NCBI GenBank assembly: GCA_965226925.1
Contig: CBDDEN010000004.1
Span: 57,966 to 121,965 of the forward strand
Length of the DNA: 64,000 nt
From: CBDDCX01 sp965226925
GTDB lineage: Bacteria; Gemmatimonadota; Gemmatimonadetes; Longimicrobiales; Gaopeijiaceae
Reading direction: 5' to 3'
How positions within the stretch are numbered: position 1 is the first letter of the stretch; the number at the start of each line of letters is the position of its first letter. The position numbers and the translations under genes are program-made. Below, in pieces: positions 1-8,390 of the stretch. The notes beneath the pieces are model-generated. The model did no database searches, was not told the origin of the DNA, and saw only the letters and a list, made by a program, of their open reading frames with translations.

Positions 1-2
1 GG

Positions 3-1148
3 ATGACCGACCCAGCCTCGAAAGTATCAGCCTGCGGAGCGCGAGCGCCCGGCCTTCTCAAGAGGTACCTCCTTCCCGGATTCATCTTCCAATCGGTCGT
101 TATCGCGGGTGGATACGGCACGGGAAGAGAGTTGGCCGAGTTCTTTCTTCCCTACGGCCCGAAGGGCGGGCTCCTGGCCATGATGCTCGTCTCCATGACG
201 TTCTGGTCCCTCGTGTGCGCGGTCGCCTTCGAGTATGCGCGGGTCTTCCGAGCCTACGACTACCGTTCGTTCTGCCGGCACCTTCTGGGACGTGGCTGGG
301 TCGTCTTCGAGTTGACCTATGCGGCCATGCTGATGGTCGTGCTGGCCGTGATCGCGTCGGCGGCAGGCTCGATTCTCGAGGAGACGTTCGGGCTTCCTTA
401 CGCCGTGGGTGTCGTCGGGATCATGGTCGCGATCGGGTTTCTGGTCTTCGAGGGGACAGGACTCATCGAGAAGGTGCTAGCCCGCTGGTCGTTCGTGCTT
501 TACGGCACCTTCACCGTCTTGTTCGCCTGGTCGTTATCGGCGTTCAGCTCGGAGATCGGGACGGCCCTCAGCACGGTCCCGGTGGGCGACGGATGGTTCG
601 TGGGTGGCATCGCCTATGCGGGGTACAACGTGGCCATTATCCCCGCGCTGCTCTTCGGAGTGCGGCATGTGACCACTCGAAGAGAGGCGTTGGTCGCCGG
701 TGGCCTAGCGGGCCCCATCGCCATTATCCCGGGAGTCTTCCTTCTCCTCGCCATGGCCGGCCACTACCCCGCCATCGCGGACGAGACGGTACCGGTGAAC
801 CTGATCCTCGAAGGTCTCGGCTCCCGCACGTTCCAGATCGCTTTCCAGATCTGCCTGTTCGGCACCCTGATCGAGACCGGCACGGGTATGATCCACGGGG
901 TGAACGAGCGGTTGGCCATGACCTTCCAGGAGGCCGGCAAGGAGTTGCCCACCAAGGTGCGCCCCGTGATCGCCGTGAGCCTTCTGGTGATCGGTGCCCT
1001 CCTTGCTCAGTTCGGGCTGATCGGCCTGATAGCCCGCGGGTACGGCACGCTCACGTGGATCTTCCTGGTGGTCGTCCTGTTGCCGCTTCTGACGCGGGGC
1101 GTGTGGCAGATCGCCACGGCGGACAACGCGGGGCAGCGGGTCCCCTAG
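3..1148 (+). CDS. YkvI-like multi-pass membrane protein (APC-superfamily transporter-like)
   Basis: The 381-residue product is very hydrophobic, with about ten predicted membrane segments. Near the N-terminus, around residues 36-47, it carries GGYGTGRELAEFF. This glycine-rich unwound first helix is typical of the YkvI family, which is distantly related to amino-acid/sodium symporters of the APC and NSS folds. No substrate is established for the family. The ATG at position 3 is only two bases from the window edge, so a ribosome site cannot be checked and an earlier start is possible. It converges on the deacylase gene downstream. The nearby D-peptide genes make an amino-acid substrate attractive, but that is inference. 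Confidence 0.75.
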   Translation: MTDPASKVSACGARAPGLLKRYLLPGFIFQSVVIAGGYGTGRELAEFFLPYGPKGGLLAMMLVSMTFWSLVCAVAFEYARVFRAYDYRSFCRHLLGRGWVVFELTYAAMLMVVLAVIASAAGSILEETFGLPYAVGVVGIMVAIGFLVFEGTGLIEKVLARWSFVLYGTFTVLFAWSLSAFSSEIGTALSTVPVGDGWFVGGIAYAGYNVAIIPALLFGVRHVTTRREALVAGGLAGPIAIIPGVFLLLAMAGHYPAIADETVPVNLILEGLGSRTFQIAFQICLFGTLIETGTGMIHGVNERLAMTFQEAGKELPTKVRPVIAVSLLVIGALLAQFGLIGLIARGYGTLTWIFLVVVLLPLLTRGVWQIATADNAGQRVP

Positions 1149-1221
1149 AAGCCGCATCGGCCGCTGCGCGACACCTTCTTGAACGACTCGGAGGCGCGAC
1201 CCGACCACTCGGGACGCTCGT

Positions 1222-3021
1222 CTAGGAGATCGGTCGCCCGTACGGCGCCCGGTATCCGGGGCCACGCACGATCATGCCAGGCTTCGCGCCGGTATGCCTT
1301 CCGTCCTTGACCACCGCGACGCCGTTCACGAAGACGTCCCTCATTCCCTCCGAGACCTGATGGGGCTCCTCGAAGGTGGCCCTGTCGATGATCGCTTCGG
1401 GGTCGAAGATGACGATGTCGGCGTAGAACCCCTCTCTGAGCACACCGCGGTCGGGTATCGAAAGACGGGTGGCCACGGCAGAACTCATCTTCCGGACGGC
1501 GTCTTCCAGCGCGAGCACACCCTGCTCGCGCACGTAGCGGCCGAGAATGCGGGGATAGGTCCCGTATCCCCTGGGATGCACCAGGACACGCGTGGTTTCG
1601 GGATTCGTACCCCCGGCGTCCGTCCCGAACTTCATCCAGGGCTGCCGCATCTGGAGGGCGACGTTCTCCTCGCTCATGAGAAAGTAGATGGTCCCGACGC
1701 GCTGGCGCTCGTCCAGCACCAGGTCCATGGCGGCGTCGATCCAGTCCTTGCCCATCTCCGCCGCGATGTCATCCAGGTATCGCCCGGCATACTTCTGGTT
1801 GTCGGGCTTGTCGAGGCCCAGGATCAAGACACCGGCGGGGGTCGCCAGCATGCAGAAGCTCTCCCACGGCTCGGTCTGATTCTCGATCTCGGCCCGAATC
1901 CTGCGCCGCATGTCGTCGTCGGCCAGGTTGTCGAACAACCTTCCGTTGGCCGAGGCCCAAGGCGGGAAGCAAGCGGTCAGTCCCGTCCCGCCCGCGACGT
2001 ACGGATACATGTTCGCCTGCACGTCTACGCCCGCAACTCGTGCGGAGTCGATCTTCGCGATGGCCTGTTCGGCCTTGTGCCAGTTCCGACGGCCCGCGGC
2101 CTTGAGGTGGTAGATCTCCACGGGGACCCCGCCACGCTCTCCGATTTCGATGGCTTCGTCGATCGCCTCGAGAAAGTCGTCCGCCTCGGAGCGCATGTGC
2201 GTGATGTACAGGCCGCCGTACCCGGCCATGGCACCCGCGATCTCACCCAACTCGGCGGTGGAGGCGAAGTTTCCCGGGGGGTACACCAGCGCGGAAGCGA
2301 TGCCGAAGGCACCGTCCTCCATGGCACGCCGCACCACCGCCTTCATCGTGTCCAGTTCGGCGGGCGCCGGGGGTCCCATGCGCATGCCCACCGCATACGT
2401 TCGCACCGTGCCCGCACCCAGGAACGAACCCTGGTTCGCCGAGGTGCCGTGGGCCTCCATGGCCTCCAACCATTCGCCAAAACCGTGCTCGCCGGAAAAC
2501 CTCCGGTCCAGCCGGTGGGTCTCGGACTCGTCCTCTTCCGGAGGCCCCAGTCCGGCCGGATTGACCGGGGCGCCGGAGGTCCCCTCACCCATGATCTCCG
2601 TGGTGATCCCCTGCGTCACCTTGCTGATGATCCTCCCATCACCCTGGAGCAGGGCATACCGCGATTGGCTCTGGATGTCGATGAACCCGGGAGCCACCAC
2701 GTGCCCCATGGCGTCGACGCGTTCGATCGCGGCGTCTCGCCGTAGCAAGCCCCGAGGTGTCACCTTTGCGATGCGGCCGTCCTTGATCGCCAGGTCGCCG
2801 TAGAACCACGCGCTCCCAGTGCCGTCCACGAGGCGCCCGTTCTCGATGACCAGGTCGTATACGACGTCGGAGTCGGTATCCGGCTCGGCGGCCGGCTCCG
2901 GCTCGGCGGCCGGCGCGGGAGCCGGGAGGGGCACGGCTACGACGGGAGGAGGGGTGCTCCCTCCACAGGAGGCGAGTACCAGGGCCGTGAGGAGAAGAAG
3001 CGTCGGCCGAGAACGAAGCAT
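1222..3021 (-). CDS. N-acyl-D-amino-acid deacylase family amidohydrolase (lipoprotein)
   Basis: This is a roughly 599-residue amidohydrolase-superfamily protein of the D-aminoacylase type. It opens with a lipoprotein signal ending in LVLASC/GGS, so it is probably anchored in the envelope. Family landmarks are VDGTGSAWFYGDLAIKDGRI, GITTEIMGEG, the ITHMRSE histidine, YHLKAAG, and a C-terminal GVLREGFYADIVIFD segment. The usual first metal motif (HxH after PGFID) reads IQSQS here, so two metal-binding histidines are glutamines. The preferred start is the ATG at 3021, which has GAGG six bases upstream. A GTG at 3033 would overlap the upstream M55 gene by four bases. The two genes form a tight operon on the minus strand. 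The expected role is hydrolysis of N-acyl or N-terminal D-residues. Confidence 0.85.
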   Translation of the reverse strand: MLRSRPTLLLLTALVLASCGGSTPPPVVAVPLPAPAPAAEPEPAAEPDTDSDVVYDLVIENGRLVDGTGSAWFYGDLAIKDGRIAKVTPRGLLRRDAAIERVDAMGHVVAPGFIDIQSQSRYALLQGDGRIISKVTQGITTEIMGEGTSGAPVNPAGLGPPEEDESETHRLDRRFSGEHGFGEWLEAMEAHGTSANQGSFLGAGTVRTYAVGMRMGPPAPAELDTMKAVVRRAMEDGAFGIASALVYPPGNFASTAELGEIAGAMAGYGGLYITHMRSEADDFLEAIDEAIEIGERGGVPVEIYHLKAAGRRNWHKAEQAIAKIDSARVAGVDVQANMYPYVAGGTGLTACFPPWASANGRLFDNLADDDMRRRIRAEIENQTEPWESFCMLATPAGVLILGLDKPDNQKYAGRYLDDIAAEMGKDWIDAAMDLVLDERQRVGTIYFLMSEENVALQMRQPWMKFGTDAGGTNPETTRVLVHPRGYGTYPRILGRYVREQGVLALEDAVRKMSSAVATRLSIPDRGVLREGFYADIVIFDPEAIIDRATFEEPHQVSEGMRDVFVNGVAVVKDGRHTGAKPGMIVRGPGYRAPYGRPIS

Positions 3022-3029
3022 GAGTAACC

Positions 3030-4160
3030 TCACCGGTATCCGTAGTAGGTGCGGCCCTGAGGCGGCGCCGGCGGAGGGGGAGGCGTCCAGCGACCGGACT
3101 CGAAGTCCATCCAGCGCTCGAATAGCCGCGCCGAGTACGCGGCCCCGGCGTCGGGGTCCAGCTCCCTCAGCACCTCGCCCATGACGCTGGAAAACCCTCC
3201 CATCGCCACCTGGATGAGGGACGTCAGCCCGTCGTAGGCGTCCTCGAAGCTCCGGGCGGTGAAGGTCACGGATCCGTCGTCGTAACGGACGCCGGGCACC
3301 CCGTCGAGCGCGGCAAGCGATGCCGGAGGCACCGCGTCGAGCGTCGCCTCGAGCGGCGTGGTGGCCCGCATGACCCGGGCGCCGCTCAGTCCCTCGACGG
3401 CGGCCTGGGCCTCGGCACGAAGCTGGGCCCGGACCTCTTCAACCGGATACGGATCGGCCGTAGACGCGCTGGTGGCCTCTTTCACCGTCACGTATCGGAT
3501 CCAGGGCATCGTCGAGAGATCGGCCGCGAGCTTGTCGTCGCCGGAGGCGAAGATGACCGGAACCCCGACACGACCCCACGACAGCGCCACGATCTCCGTT
3601 TCGGTGATGCTCTGCCCGTTCAAACGAACCCCGATTCCGAGCGTATAGGTGTGCGAGGCAAAGCCCCGGCTACCGGTCTTGGCGTGCATGCCCACGACGG
3701 CCACCGCGTCGAACGCCCCCGCTTCGACGATGTCGACGTAGGCCTCGAAGGGCTCCTGCCGGCTGAGCATCTCGGCACGCGGATCGAGGCGGTCGAGAAT
3801 GATGTCCGGCTCCGGACTGCCACTTCCGTGACCGTCCACGACCCGCACCACGTCGGCTCCACCGTCGAACAGACCGGCGATGACGGCGTTCACGTCGCCG
3901 ATCAGGTACTCCCGGCCCTGCGGGTAGAGATCGGCGTTGCGATATGAGAACGTCCGGGGGTCGGACTGGCCGGAAAGTCCCTCCATATCGTGTAGAACCA
4001 GTACTCGTAGCTCCCCGTCGTCGTTGGGCGCGGGCTCTGTGAGGGTCCACGGATCGACCTGCCCCACGTCGTCGACCGAATCCCGCTCGGATTCGATCGC
4101 ACAGCCTGCCAAGACTGCGCTCGTCAGGAATGTCAGGGTCCAGCGTCCTCGAAACGTCAT
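3030..4160 (-). CDS. M55 family D-aminopeptidase (DppA-like), lipoprotein
   Basis: The M55/DppA core follows a lipoprotein signal (TFLTSAVLAGC). Metal-site motifs are recognisable: HDMEGLSG near the start of the domain, DGHGSG, and GMHAKTG. DppA enzymes are zinc peptidases that release N-terminal D-amino acids such as D-Ala. The reading frame stays open upstream, but the ATG at 4160 has AGAGGG just before it and places a signal peptide at the N-terminus, so that start was chosen. The C-terminus ends in a proline-rich PPPPPAPP tract. The stop codon abuts the deacylase start, which indicates co-translation. Together the pair would suit scavenging of D-residue peptides such as peptidoglycan fragments; this is inference. 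Confidence 0.85.
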   Translation of the reverse strand: MTFRGRWTLTFLTSAVLAGCAIESERDSVDDVGQVDPWTLTEPAPNDDGELRVLVLHDMEGLSGQSDPRTFSYRNADLYPQGREYLIGDVNAVIAGLFDGGADVVRVVDGHGSGSPEPDIILDRLDPRAEMLSRQEPFEAYVDIVEAGAFDAVAVVGMHAKTGSRGFASHTYTLGIGVRLNGQSITETEIVALSWGRVGVPVIFASGDDKLAADLSTMPWIRYVTVKEATSASTADPYPVEEVRAQLRAEAQAAVEGLSGARVMRATTPLEATLDAVPPASLAALDGVPGVRYDDGSVTFTARSFEDAYDGLTSLIQVAMGGFSSVMGEVLRELDPDAGAAYSARLFERWMDFESGRWTPPPPPAPPQGRTYYGYR

Positions 4161-4326
4161 GCCTCGGTCCCTCTCGGGGTGGAAGATCCGGCGGTGGCCA
4201 GCATGATAAAGGTGAACGACCTCCCGAGCCACGGTCGCGGGGCGCGCCATGTCGGGACTTAGGGCCCGTAACACCCGGACCACGGCGGTCTTGCCCCAGG
4301 CATTCTCCCGCTGAACGTTGCCCACC

Positions 4327-5028
4327 ATGCCCACTAGACTACTGACGCCGCAGCAGTTCGCAGCAGCCGATCGAACCGGACGTGATCAGACCGAGCTTAC
4401 GCGGCTTCCCTGGCAGAAACGAACCCTGGATATCGTCCTTTCCGTGGGCCTGCTCACCCTCCTCACTCCGCTCATGCTCCTGATCGCCATCGCGATCAAG
4501 TTGGAGGGAGTTGTGCGACCCGCCAGTCGGGGCCCGACCTTCCTCTCGGAGCCAAGGGGCTCAGAGGGAAGGGTCTTCAGGATCCCGAAGTTCCGCATCA
4601 TCCGCATGGACGTGTACCGCAGGGTTTCCGCCGAGCAGAAGTACCTCCACATCAAGCCCATGGAGCGCGTGCCCGAGAACCTCACGGCCACGGGGCACTA
4701 CCTGAGGAAGTTCTACCTCGATGAACTTCCCCAACTCTTCTCCATCCTGCGGGGGGACATGAGCTTCGTCGGTCCCCGACCCTGGCCGCTCGAGCCCTAC
4801 TACGAGGAGATCGAGCGCGGCATCCTGAGAAAGAAGCTGATCCGCCCGGGGCTGACCGGCCTCGTGCAGGCCAACAAGGGTAACCCGGACTCACGCGACG
4901 AGTGGACCCTCGACTACTGCTACGTCGGGTTCATGGCCTCGGGCCGAAGCGGTTGGGCCAAGCTGTGGTTCGATCTGAGCATCCTGTTCTGGTCCCTCAA
5001 GACGGTGCTCCAGGCCAAGGGGCTCTAG
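4327..5028 (+). CDS. Undecaprenyl-phosphate sugar phosphotransferase (bacterial sugar transferase, WcaJ/WbaP family)
   Basis: This is a compact priming glycosyltransferase of about 233 residues. It has one N-terminal hydrophobic hairpin (LDIVLSVGLLTLLTPLMLLI) followed by the catalytic cytosolic domain. Diagnostic motifs are FRIPKFRIIRMD, LDELPQLFSILRGDMSFVGPRP and RPGLTGLVQANKGN. These enzymes transfer a sugar phosphate from a nucleotide sugar to undecaprenyl phosphate at the inner membrane to start exopolysaccharide or O-antigen synthesis. The protein lacks the extra N-terminal membrane domain of full-length WbaP. The ATG at 4327 is preferred over a TTG three codons earlier. No other polysaccharide gene lies in the window. 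The gene is divergent from the M55 operon, and the shared promoter region is 4161-4326. Confidence 0.9.
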   Translation: MPTRLLTPQQFAAADRTGRDQTELTRLPWQKRTLDIVLSVGLLTLLTPLMLLIAIAIKLEGVVRPASRGPTFLSEPRGSEGRVFRIPKFRIIRMDVYRRVSAEQKYLHIKPMERVPENLTATGHYLRKFYLDELPQLFSILRGDMSFVGPRPWPLEPYYEEIERGILRKKLIRPGLTGLVQANKGNPDSRDEWTLDYCYVGFMASGRSGWAKLWFDLSILFWSLKTVLQAKGL

Positions 5029-5305
5029 AAGGCCCGGAGGCCATCGACCCGGCGTCGGCTCTACGCGCCGAATAGGTGGGCCCCGAGAGGCCGCAGCAGC
5101 CGCTCCCGATGTGCTGTCAGAGTGACGGCGGAGTCCGGTTTCTGGGACGCCGTCACCGAGGGGTCCGCTGACTGCCAGGCTTCGAAGCGTTGCCCGGCTA
5201 TTCCGGCGTCACGTCTGTAGCATGCCTGCAACTTATTGAAGACGAACGACGTAGGGGTGCGGTAGACGTTCAGGATCGTTCGAGAACCGCCGCGTGAGCG
5301 GAGTT
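5029..5305. other. Intergenic stretch without a recognised gene
   Basis: No open frame with a ribosome site or family motif is visible between the sugar transferase and the sigma-54-like promoter. The stretch contains several short GC-rich self-complementary segments, but no RNA family is recognised. Confidence 0.5.
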
Positions 5306-5321
5306 TGGCCCGCTTTCTGCA
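5306..5321 (+). promoter_or_regulatory. Sigma-54-like promoter (-24/-12)
   Basis: TGGCCCGCTTTCTGCA matches the RpoN pattern TGGCACG-N4-TTGCW closely. The essential GG and GC are separated by exactly ten bases. Transcription would start near 5332, about 70 bases before the small ORF at 5401. No enhancer-binding protein is encoded nearby. Confidence 0.45.
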
Positions 5322-5400
5322 TTGAGGCCCCGCAACCGCTCAGGGGGGCGGCTTCAAATCATGAATGGGTCGGAAACGACCGGGAAGAGGTGCTGGGAAC

Positions 5401-5511
5401 ATGTTTATCGAGTTGACACGCCCGAGAGGTAGGAAGGCCCTTCGCCTGGGATTCATAGTGGCGTCCTGGGTCATCCTCGCGCTCGGCTTCATGTTGACGC
5501 ACAACCCATGA
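5401..5511 (+). CDS. Single-pass membrane micropeptide, 36 residues
   Basis: This ATG-initiated frame encodes a basic N-terminus (LTRPRGRKALRLG) followed by one hydrophobic helix (FIVASWVILALGFMLT) and a short tail. GGAAGAGG lies about ten bases upstream. A sigma-54-like promoter sits 80 bases before it and a perfect hairpin follows the stop, so it looks like an independent small transcription unit. No family is recognised. The positive-inside arrangement predicts a cytoplasmic N-terminus. The evidence is the combination of promoter, ribosome site, membrane helix and hairpin rather than similarity. Confidence 0.4.
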   Translation: MFIELTRPRGRKALRLGFIVASWVILALGFMLTHNP

Positions 5512-5517
5512 TCAGAC

Positions 5518-5540
5518 GGGCGTCCACCTGACGGACGCCC
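5518..5540 (+). terminator. Hairpin after the micropeptide
   Basis: The arms GGGCGTCC and GGACGCCC form a perfect 8-bp stem around a 7-base loop, starting seven bases after the micropeptide stop. No T-run follows, so its strength as an intrinsic terminator is uncertain. Confidence 0.4.
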
Positions 5541-5624
5541 TCACGCCCTGCCAATAAGGCAGGCGACCATAGATGGGGGGACGGGGTGGGAACCGCCTGG
5601 GTGGCACGAGGGACTCCGTAGCCG

Positions 5625-6905
5625 TTGGCTGCGGGGCCTCTTTGTCTTCCGCTTGTGGCGGTCGCGTCCATCCAGCAGGTTGCCGGGACCCCAAAGACCC
5701 CTTCTCCGGCCGACACCCGCGTGATCTCCGATCCCCTTGCCGTCTTTCTGGTCCTCACCGTCATCGTGCTGGTGGCGCTGAGTCTGGAGGAACGCCTTCC
5801 GCTCTTTCGGGCGCTCGGGGCCGCCCTGGTCGGGATTCTCATCGGGATGCTCCTGTCGAATGCGGGTGTGCTCCCGGGGGAGTCGCGCACCTACCGCCTC
5901 CTCATGGGTCCCGGCGTGAGCATGGGCGTGGTGCTCATCTTGTTGGGGGTGGACATGGGTTCGATCCGCCAGGCAGGCCCCAAGATGCTCGGAGCGTTCG
6001 GCATCGGGGCGTTGGGGACTGCGATCGGTGCGCTGGTCGGCGGCTTCGCCCTGGCTGGCACGATCGGCCCGGACACCTGGAAGCTCACAGGCCAATTCAC
6101 GGGTACCTACACGGGCGGCGGGCTCAACTTCGCGGCTCTGGCCCAGGCGTTCGACACGCCGAGCGACTTGTTCACGGCGGCCGTGGCAGCGGACGTGATC
6201 GTGACGGCCGTCTGGATGATGACGTGTCTGGCGGTACCGTTGCTGTTCGGCGGAAGCCGGGTGGATCGCGGTAGAGACGGAGTATCGGATGCCGCCGAGT
6301 CGGAGGGCCGAGGCGCCTCGGCGGAATCGGGTGACTCCGCCTCGCGGGAGCCGTCTCACTCGCTCTACAGCTCGGGTGGGCCTGTAGCCATCGCCGATAT
6401 CGCCGCTCTCGTGGTCATCTCTGTCGGCGCGGTATGGTTGGCCGGGGTCATCGCGGAGGTCGTGCCGGTCCTCCCCTCCATCCTCTGGCTCACCACCATC
6501 GCCTTGATCGCCGCCCAGATACCCGCCGTGAAGTCCCTGTCCGGGGGGGCCATGTTGGGCAACTACCTGATTCTGCTGTTCCTGGCGAGCAACGGTGCTC
6601 GGTCCGTGGTCGCCAACATCGTCGAGGTGGGCCCGGCCGTGTTCTACTTCGCCCTCATCACCGTGACGGTCCACGGAATCGTCATCTTCGGGCTCGGGAG
6701 AGTGGCCGGTATCGACGCTCCCACGCTCGCCGTGGCCTCGCAGGCCAACGTGGGGGGACCAGCCTCGGCCATGGCTATGGCCTCCGCCCGCGGATACACG
6801 GATCGCTTGCTGCCCGGGATCGCGGTGGGTCTACTCGGATACGCGGCGGGCAACTACGCGGGCTTCGCGATCGGAGCCCTCGCCCGAGTGCTCTTGGGCG
6901 GATAG
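5625..6905 (+). CDS. DUF819 family membrane protein (YjcL-like)
   Basis: This multi-pass protein shows the DUF819 signature: ISDPLAVF near the start, LGVDMGSIRQAG, GTYTGGGLNFAALA and, near the end, QANVGGPASAMAMASA. The GTYTGGG and NVGGPA repeats lie in two halves, suggesting an internally duplicated transporter fold. A charged cytoplasmic linker of about 45 residues (RVDRGRDG to SHSLYSS) separates them. The family has no established substrate. The start is uncertain: the TTG at 5625 has GAGGGA upstream, while a GTG at 5721 (ISDPLAVF start) gives the length more usual for the family and lacks a clear ribosome site. Confidence 0.8.
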   Translation: MAAGPLCLPLVAVASIQQVAGTPKTPSPADTRVISDPLAVFLVLTVIVLVALSLEERLPLFRALGAALVGILIGMLLSNAGVLPGESRTYRLLMGPGVSMGVVLILLGVDMGSIRQAGPKMLGAFGIGALGTAIGALVGGFALAGTIGPDTWKLTGQFTGTYTGGGLNFAALAQAFDTPSDLFTAAVAADVIVTAVWMMTCLAVPLLFGGSRVDRGRDGVSDAAESEGRGASAESGDSASREPSHSLYSSGGPVAIADIAALVVISVGAVWLAGVIAEVVPVLPSILWLTTIALIAAQIPAVKSLSGGAMLGNYLILLFLASNGARSVVANIVEVGPAVFYFALITVTVHGIVIFGLGRVAGIDAPTLAVASQANVGGPASAMAMASARGYTDRLLPGIAVGLLGYAAGNYAGFAIGALARVLLGG

Positions 6906-6948
6906 CGGGGCTCAGCGGATCGAGTCCAACAGCCGTTCGCCGCGCCGT

Positions 6949-7751
6949 CTAGTAGAGGGCGTCCGTGTCGAGCACGTTCAGGAGCGACTCACCCGCCAGA
7001 TACCGCCTGAGGTTCTCACAGAACAGGTCGGTGATTCTCCCGTTCTCGCGATCGCTCGTGCTGGCCGAGTGCGGGCTCACGATGACGTTTGGCATGTCCC
7101 ACAGGGGGGAGTCCGCCGGGAGCGGTTCCTCGGCGAAGACGTCCAGCGCGGCCCCGGCGAGGTGACCCGACCTCAGAGCGCGGATCAGGGCGGTCTCGTC
7201 GAGTAGGGCTCCACGGGCCACGTTGACGACTACCGCACCGCGGGCCAAGAGGGCCAGCTCGTTCTCGCCGACGAGATCCTCCGTCTCCGACGTGTGAGGG
7301 GCGGCCAACACGAGGTGTTCGGCCCCCGCGAGGGCTGCATGCAGATCGGTGAAACCGTGCAGCTCGTCGAGGTGCAGCGAGTCCCGATCGGCGCCGGCGA
7401 CGGTCCGCTTCACTCCCACCGTCCGCATGCCGAAGGCCCGAGCCATCTTGGCGACCTCGGTGCCGATGGATCCCATGCCCACGATCGCCAAGCTCCGTCC
7501 CGGCAGATCCGTGCCGGCGTAGCGCTCCCAGTGATGCCTGGCCTGGTCCTCGAGGGTCCCGATCAGGCGCTTTGGGAAAGCCAGCGTTCTTCATCGGCGG
7601 CTGACCGCTCGAGAGCAATCCCGGTGTGGTCGGCGGGGTACCGTGGTGCCGGAAGGAGGGCGGGTTCGTAGACGACGTTCAGGCGGGGGTCCACCCCACG
7701 AATGCGCTCGACGTGATCGGGCTCGACATAGCTCGCGATGACGAGGCGCAT
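6949..7751 (-). pseudogene. D-isomer-specific 2-hydroxyacid dehydrogenase, internally deleted
   Basis: The first 56 codons from the ATG at 7751 encode the start of the substrate-binding domain (MRLVIASYVEPDHVERI). The frame then ends in ERWLSQSA-stop at about 7590-7563. In another frame, starting around 7588, the sequence resumes at LAFPKRLIGTLEDQ and runs through HHWERYAGTDLPGR, the Rossmann motif GMGSIG, NVARGALLDE and SPHSAS to the stop at 6949. By comparison with the family about 70-80 residues are missing, and the join is out of frame. NAD-binding residues and the final His region survive, but a working enzyme is unlikely. The open piece from 7491 begins with an internal TTG codon rather than a real start. 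Confidence 0.85.
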
Positions 7752-7758
7752 GGGTCGT

Positions 7759-8151
7759 CTAAAGCAGGTTCTTCCGAGTCCTGGCGCCGGTCGTAAGGCG
7801 CGCCAACGTTTGGTTCAGCTTCTTCTCCAACGCCGCCGTACGCTCCTTGGCCTCCGTCGCGGAGATACGCTGTTGTCCGAACAGATGGCACGTCGTATAG
7901 AACTCACGGAAGTGCGTGAGGATCTCACTGACATCTTGGCGGGTGTCCTGATCGGCTCGACGCTCCGGATCGTGGTTCGCGGCTCCCACCAATGTCTCGG
8001 TATTGCCACCGACGGTCATGGCGCGCTGGGCCAAGAGCAGGGCAGGTACCAGCGTCATCACCACTCGCACTACGACATCATCGACCAGCACCACCGCAAC
8101 ACCGATCAAGACCAGCAAGAAGACGATGGTGCCCTTGTCACTGCCATTCAT
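7759..8151 (-). CDS. Hypothetical membrane protein, 130 residues
   Basis: One long or two short hydrophobic helices occupy residues 8-42 (GTIVFLLVLIGVAVVLVDDVV, then VVMTLVPALLLA). A hydrophilic, probably helical C-terminal half rich in Arg, Glu and Thr follows. The ATG at 8151 has GAGG seven bases upstream. It lies directly upstream of, and on the same strand as, the broken dehydrogenase. No family is recognised. Confidence 0.55.
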   Translation of the reverse strand: MNGSDKGTIVFLLVLIGVAVVLVDDVVVRVVMTLVPALLLAQRAMTVGGNTETLVGAANHDPERRADQDTRQDVSEILTHFREFYTTCHLFGQQRISATEAKERTAALEKKLNQTLARLTTGARTRKNLL

Positions 8152-8390
8152 GTCGACGCCTCGCGGTAGTGGTGCACTGGGCTGGCTACTTCAATGGTAA
8201 GCGCATACGGGCTGTTGGGCCTCCCTTTTCGTGCGGGGGGGGGTTGGACTAGAGGCGCACTCGGAGGGAATTTATCGGCCCGCCACGATCGGCCTGCGAC
8301 CTTTCTCACCCTCGCGTCGTCTCACTCGAACGAGCGCGAACACGCACATCACTCGTTGACCGGCCTGTCCGTCAGCCTCACGTTGGTCCG

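Noticed and set aside
5541..6674. Minus-strand frame of 377 codons opposite the DUF819 gene
   Set aside because: Composition is typical of an antisense shadow (His, Asp and Gln rich) and no motif is visible.
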